Positions 51,436-54,496 of a stretch of 54,496 nucleotides of DNA are shown one piece after another (position 1 is the stretch's first letter; every line of letters begins with the position of its first letter). The DNA lies in NCBI GenBank assembly GCA_002869885.2, contig NEWR02000017.1, positions 1 through 54,496 of the forward strand. The letters run 5' to 3'. Under the pieces are notes generated by a model, which was not told the DNA's origin, did not search any database, and worked only from the letters and a program-made list of their open reading frames with translations. Source of the DNA: Nitrospira sp. CG24C (GTDB lineage: Bacteria > Nitrospirota > Nitrospiria > Nitrospirales > Nitrospiraceae). Made by a program: the position numbers and the translations under genes.

Positions 51436-52861
51436 TGCGTTCATCTACCTTCAATTGAACCTGGGTATCCGAAAAATCAGATTTTGGCTTGGCTGCACTC
51501 ACTATGGGCTTGGGGGGGTCTGCCTCTGCGGCTTGATCAATCCGCACAACCCTTCCCCTCGTGATAGCTGAAACTTGGCTTAACTCCATAGCCTGACCAA
51601 TCGGCATCTGGCTAAACTGCCACTTTCCCAACTGAAACAATCCCAGATTAATACCAAGCGATCGGAATTCTTCTCTAGCAATCTTTCGCGCCTCAGTCGA
51701 GAGACCTTGGCTCAGCAATTTATTGACGTCGCTTTTCAACCGCTGCAGTGCCGCAAGGGCCACTGACGTATTGAAGTCATCGTCCATCGCCTCACGGAAT
51801 GCGACCCTACATCGCTCGATCGCTTCCATCAGCCCCTTGTCAGCCGTGGATTTATCTCCAGCCTCTTCCAGTCGTGCGAATAGACCATAGAACCCATCCG
51901 CCGCATTCTTGGCCTCCAACAAGCTTTGATCGGAAAAATCTAATGGGCTGCGATAGTGGGTTCCTAGTAGAAAATATCGCAGCATCTCTCCGGTTTCTGC
52001 CTCAGGCCACCGAGATTTCTCAAAAATTTCCCTGATCGTGAAGAAGTTCCCCAGGGACTTGGACATCTTCTCCCGGTTGATCTGCACGAAACCATTGTGC
52101 GCCCAGTATCGCGCAAATTCTTTTCCCGTCGCCCCACATGACTGCGCGATTTCATTTTCGTGGTGCGGGAAAATCAGGTCCATCCCCCCGCCATGAATGT
52201 CGAACGTTTCACCGAGGTGCTTCATGGACATAGCCGAGCATTCGATGTGCCAGCCAGGACGGCCTGGGCCCCAAGGGCTGTCCCATGAGGGCTCGCCAGG
52301 CTTGCTGCTCTTCCAAAGCGCAAAATCCATCGGATGGCGCTTTCGTGCATCCACCTCAACCCGTGCGCCGGCTTGCAGATCTTCGAGCTTGCGTTTCGAG
52401 AGACGGCCATAGTCCTGGTATTTCTCGACCTGGAAATAGACATCGCCGGCTACTTGATAGGCGAGGCCTTTTTGAATCAGCGTCCCGACCAGCTCAATGA
52501 TCTCGGCCATATGCTCGGTCGCTTTCGGTTCATTCGTCGCCCGTCTGATTCCGAGCTTCCCCATGTCCTGATAATAGGCCTCAATGAACTCGGCGGTGAT
52601 TGCGTCGCATGATACGCCTCGTTCATTTGCCCGCTTGATGATCTTGTCATCGACATCGGTAAAGTTCTTGACGAATGCAACCTGGTAGTCGCTGAATTCT
52701 AGATAGCGCCGGATCACATCGAACACGAGCGCGCTACGCGCATGGCCTATATGGCAGTAGTCGTAGACGGTCACGCCGCAGACATACATACGAACGGTCT
52801 TCGGCTGGAGCGACTGGAACGGCTCTTTTTTCCCTGTGAGGCTGTTGTAGATCGAGAGCAT
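51320..52861 (-). CDS. cysS: cysteinyl-tRNA synthetase
   Basis: 513 residues. Class I signature HIGHARSA (near 37-44), zinc Cys in MYVCGVTVYDY, KMSKSLGNF (near 270), and GPGRPGWHIECSAMSMKHLG...HGGGMDLIFPHHENE. The C-terminal anticodon region ends with LKVDERNEARKQKNFKKADEIR. A poorly conserved linker (about 435-465) precedes that block. It charges tRNA-Cys. Followed by the overlapping rlmB. Confidence 0.96.
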   Translation of the reverse strand: MLSIYNSLTGKKEPFQSLQPKTVRMYVCGVTVYDYCHIGHARSALVFDVIRRYLEFSDYQVAFVKNFTDVDDKIIKRANERGVSCDAITAEFIEAYYQDMGKLGIRRATNEPKATEHMAEIIELVGTLIQKGLAYQVAGDVYFQVEKYQDYGRLSKRKLEDLQAGARVEVDARKRHPMDFALWKSSKPGEPSWDSPWGPGRPGWHIECSAMSMKHLGETFDIHGGGMDLIFPHHENEIAQSCGATGKEFARYWAHNGFVQINREKMSKSLGNFFTIREIFEKSRWPEAETGEMLRYFLLGTHYRSPLDFSDQSLLEAKNAADGFYGLFARLEEAGDKSTADKGLMEAIERCRVAFREAMDDDFNTSVALAALQRLKSDVNKLLSQGLSTEARKIAREEFRSLGINLGLFQLGKWQFSQMPIGQAMELSQVSAITRGRVVRIDQAAEADPPKPIVSAAKPKSDFSDTQVQLKVDERNEARKQKNFKKADEIRQSLASNGIVIEDKPDGTSRWKR

Positions 52862-52867
52862 GGTGGG

Positions 52868-53506
52868 TTACAACTCCGGAGTGATGCGGCGCCTCGGCCA
52901 ATGGGACCAGAGGAAATAACCCACGGCAAGCGCCAGGCAGAGGCCGATCACGATATCGAACTGATGGAAATAGTCTCTCAGGTGCTCCCACTGCTCTCCC
53001 ATTTTCACGCCGATATAGGCCAGTAGATAGCACCAGGGCAATGCGCCTAAAAACGTGTAGAGCATGAACCGATAAATATTCACTCTGGCGATACCGGCCG
53101 GCAACGAGATGAAGGTCCGGACGACCGGGAGCATCCGGCTAAAAAATACGGCGGCATCGCCATATTTTGCGAACCATCGATCCGCCATCTCGATGTCTTT
53201 TTTCGACACCAACACATAGGGACCATAGCGCTCGACAAAGGGACGACCGCCCCACACACCGGCGTAGTAGGCGACAACCGACCCGGCAACGTTCCCGATG
53301 GCGCCGGCCAAAGTCACGCCCAGCATCGTGAACTGTCCCGTCGCCACGAGATACCCGGCAAAGGGCATGATGATTTCGCTGGGCAATGGAATGCAGGCAC
53401 TCTCAATGGCCATGGTGATGAAAATGCCGGTGTAGCCGAATGTTGAGATCATCGACACGATAAACCGGCTCAACTCTGTAATGATCGCTTCTATCAGACT
53501 CCCCAC
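52868..53506 (-). CDS. DedA family membrane protein
   Basis: 212 residues with several membrane helices. The DedA block reads ESACIPLPSEIIMPFAGYLVATGQ, followed by AGVWGGRPFVERYG and the FFSRMLPVVRTFISLPAGIARV motif with the conserved F-x-R-x-x-P-x-x-R. DedA proteins are implicated in recycling lipid carriers such as undecaprenyl phosphate. The GTG at 53506 has GAGGAG 8 nt upstream, overlapping the surE stop, so the pair is probably an operon. The ATG far upstream would run through surE. Confidence 0.9.
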   Translation of the reverse strand: MGSLIEAIITELSRFIVSMISTFGYTGIFITMAIESACIPLPSEIIMPFAGYLVATGQFTMLGVTLAGAIGNVAGSVVAYYAGVWGGRPFVERYGPYVLVSKKDIEMADRWFAKYGDAAVFFSRMLPVVRTFISLPAGIARVNIYRFMLYTFLGALPWCYLLAYIGVKMGEQWEHLRDYFHQFDIVIGLCLALAVGYFLWSHWPRRRITPEL

Positions 53507-53510
53507 GGCC

Positions 53511-54314
53511 CTAGCTCCTCTGTTTGCCCTTCGACTTCGGTAATACAGCCATCCGGCCCATACCTTGTCGTCGCCCCGTTTCCCACTTCCTGAATCGATC
53601 CAACACCCCATGGTTCGTCGTATCGAGGTGAATGGGGGTGAGCGAAACCGCCCCTTGCTCAAGTGCCTCATGATCGGCATCCTTGCTGCGGCTCCACGAC
53701 ACACGGGTTCCGGCAATCCAGTAGTAGGTCCGGCCATGCGGGTCGATCTTTTCAATGATCGGATTGTCGAAGCGCCTGCGGCTGAGACAGGTGATTCGAA
53801 CCCCGGTGATCGACTTGAATGGCCGATTTGGGATATTCAGATTCACCAGTGTTTCGTCCGGCAAACCTTCTTTCAAAATCAAGCGCGCGATACGAACGGC
53901 ATACCGAGCGCCGGCGTCAAAATGAAAATGTTCCTGCCCCTCCTGCGACACGGCCATCGACGGAACACCGAGAATCGTTCCTTCCATCGCTGCAGAGACA
54001 GTCCCGGAATACAACACGTCGTCGCCAAGATTTACGCCTTTATTGATTCCCGACACGAGGAGATCGGGTGGCGCCGGCAGAAGTTTCAATACTGCCAGGT
54101 TCACACAATCGACCGGCGTGCCGCTGACAGCGTAGACCCTTGTCCCGCACTGCTGCACTCGCAGCGGTTTATGGAGCGTCACCGCATGCGCCGCCGCAGT
54201 CCGCTCACGATCCGGCGCGACCACCCATACCTCTCCCACTTTCGACAGAGCTTTGGCGAGCGCCGTCAAACCAGGCGAATGAATCCCATCATCGTTCGTA
54301 ACCAATATGCGCAT
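53511..54314 (-). CDS. surE: 5'/3'-nucleotidase SurE
   Basis: 267 residues: MRILVTNDDGIHSPGL with metal-binding D8 and D9, then VVAPDRERTAAAHAVTL, VSGTPVDCVNLA, and LVSGINKGVNLGDDVLYSGTVSAAMEG. This is full SurE architecture. It dephosphorylates nucleoside monophosphates and is linked to stationary-phase survival. The C-terminal 30 residues are basic. No clear SD before the ATG. It follows the tRNA-Pro terminator and precedes the DedA gene by 4 bp. Confidence 0.95.
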   Translation of the reverse strand: MRILVTNDDGIHSPGLTALAKALSKVGEVWVVAPDRERTAAAHAVTLHKPLRVQQCGTRVYAVSGTPVDCVNLAVLKLLPAPPDLLVSGINKGVNLGDDVLYSGTVSAAMEGTILGVPSMAVSQEGQEHFHFDAGARYAVRIARLILKEGLPDETLVNLNIPNRPFKSITGVRITCLSRRRFDNPIIEKIDPHGRTYYWIAGTRVSWSRSKDADHEALEQGAVSLTPIHLDTTNHGVLDRFRKWETGRRQGMGRMAVLPKSKGKQRS

Positions 54315-54329
54315 GGGTTCGTCAGGAAC

Positions 54330-54354
54330 AAAAAGAGCTGCTCAGGGCAGCTCT
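54330..54354 (-). terminator. rho-independent terminator of tRNA-Pro
   Basis: On the minus strand: AGAGCTGC - CCTGA - GCAGCTCT followed by TTTT. A perfect 8-bp stem and U-tract, between the tRNA and surE. Confidence 0.8.
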
Positions 54355-54362
54355 CTGGTCAC

Positions 54363-54413
54363 GTGCTGAGTGCTTGATATCCTCTTCGTCTCAGCACTCA
54401 TCGCTCAGCACTC
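54363..54413. repeat. short-word hairpin (GTGCTGAGTGC family)
   Basis: GTGCTGAGTGC on the left and CTCAGCACTC, CTCAGCACTC on the right, between the tRNA and its terminator. Similar in style to the 11499-11575 hairpin. Confidence 0.6.
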
Positions 54414-54420
54414 TATGTTT

Positions 54421-54496
54421 TGGTCGGGGCGAGCCGATTTGAACGGCCGACCACTCGCACCCCAAGCGAGTACGCTACCGGGCTGCGCCACGCCCC
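54421..54496 (-). tRNA. tRNA-Pro (anticodon GGG), missing its first base
   Basis: Read on the minus strand it forms a complete cloverleaf. The acceptor stem is [C]GGGGCG / CGCCCCG, with its first C beyond the window edge. The D arm is GCGCAGCCCGGTAGCGT, the anticodon arm CTCGC-TTGGGGT-GCGAG with GGG at positions 34-36, and the T arm carries TTCAAAT. The 3' CCA is encoded (54421-54423). Confidence 0.93.

Overview
The window reads as a chromosomal segment of a Gram-negative bacterium with moderately high GC. Outer-membrane barrels, signal peptides, a TatA/TatB pair, lipid A-type modification enzymes and type IV pilus genes all point that way. The gene mix and the many intergenic palindromes resemble the genus Nitrospira (phylum Nitrospirota). 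That assignment is an inference from memory of such genomes, not a search result. Most genes lie on the minus strand.

Layout. 1-281 is the N-terminus of an outer-membrane barrel protein. 597-3503 holds a formyltransferase-fold enzyme, two small exported proteins, a GIY-YIG protein and a small unknown protein. A repeat-rich gap follows. 3924-7929 (minus) holds a coiled-coil protein and a tight saccharopine/lysine dehydrogenase - ALDH7-type dehydrogenase - VOC enzyme set that looks like lysine or aminoadipate catabolism. 8137-12214 carries a minimal HExxH protease, an EVE protein, a DUF218 membrane protein, a YkgJ Cys-cluster protein and ThrH. Then come recQ, a Sel1 protein, a large alginate-export-type porin, tatB, tatA and a MidA-like methyltransferase. 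20530-25519 is an envelope module: exported protein, GT2, LAB_N membrane protein, ArnT-like transferase and PAP2 phosphatase. 25552-30258 is a locus rearranged by tandem duplication, with a full M1 peptidase, a 5'-truncated second copy, and whole and truncated copies of a TolB-like protein. 30269-34122 has a double-receiver regulator, ftsY, ybeY and phoH.

34224-50073 is a type IV pilus region, all on the minus strand. Its gene order is prepilin peptidase, a first minor-pilin set (fimT, pilV, pilW, and a 495-aa pilX/GspK-like protein), a pilB-type ATPase, and a second set (fimT, pilV, pilW, pilX, small protein, pilY1, lipoprotein). The window ends with a LuxR-type regulator, rlmB, cysS, a DedA protein, surE and tRNA-Pro.

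The most unusual feature is repeat biology. A 124-125 bp palindromic element occurs four times. Its isolated 25-bp end is fused three times to long hairpins built of short words, and the elements often abut stop codons. Related palindromes appear to have inserted in frame inside two unrelated enzymes (MidA-like and ArnT-like), and possibly a third (YbeY), adding low-complexity peptides to conserved proteins.
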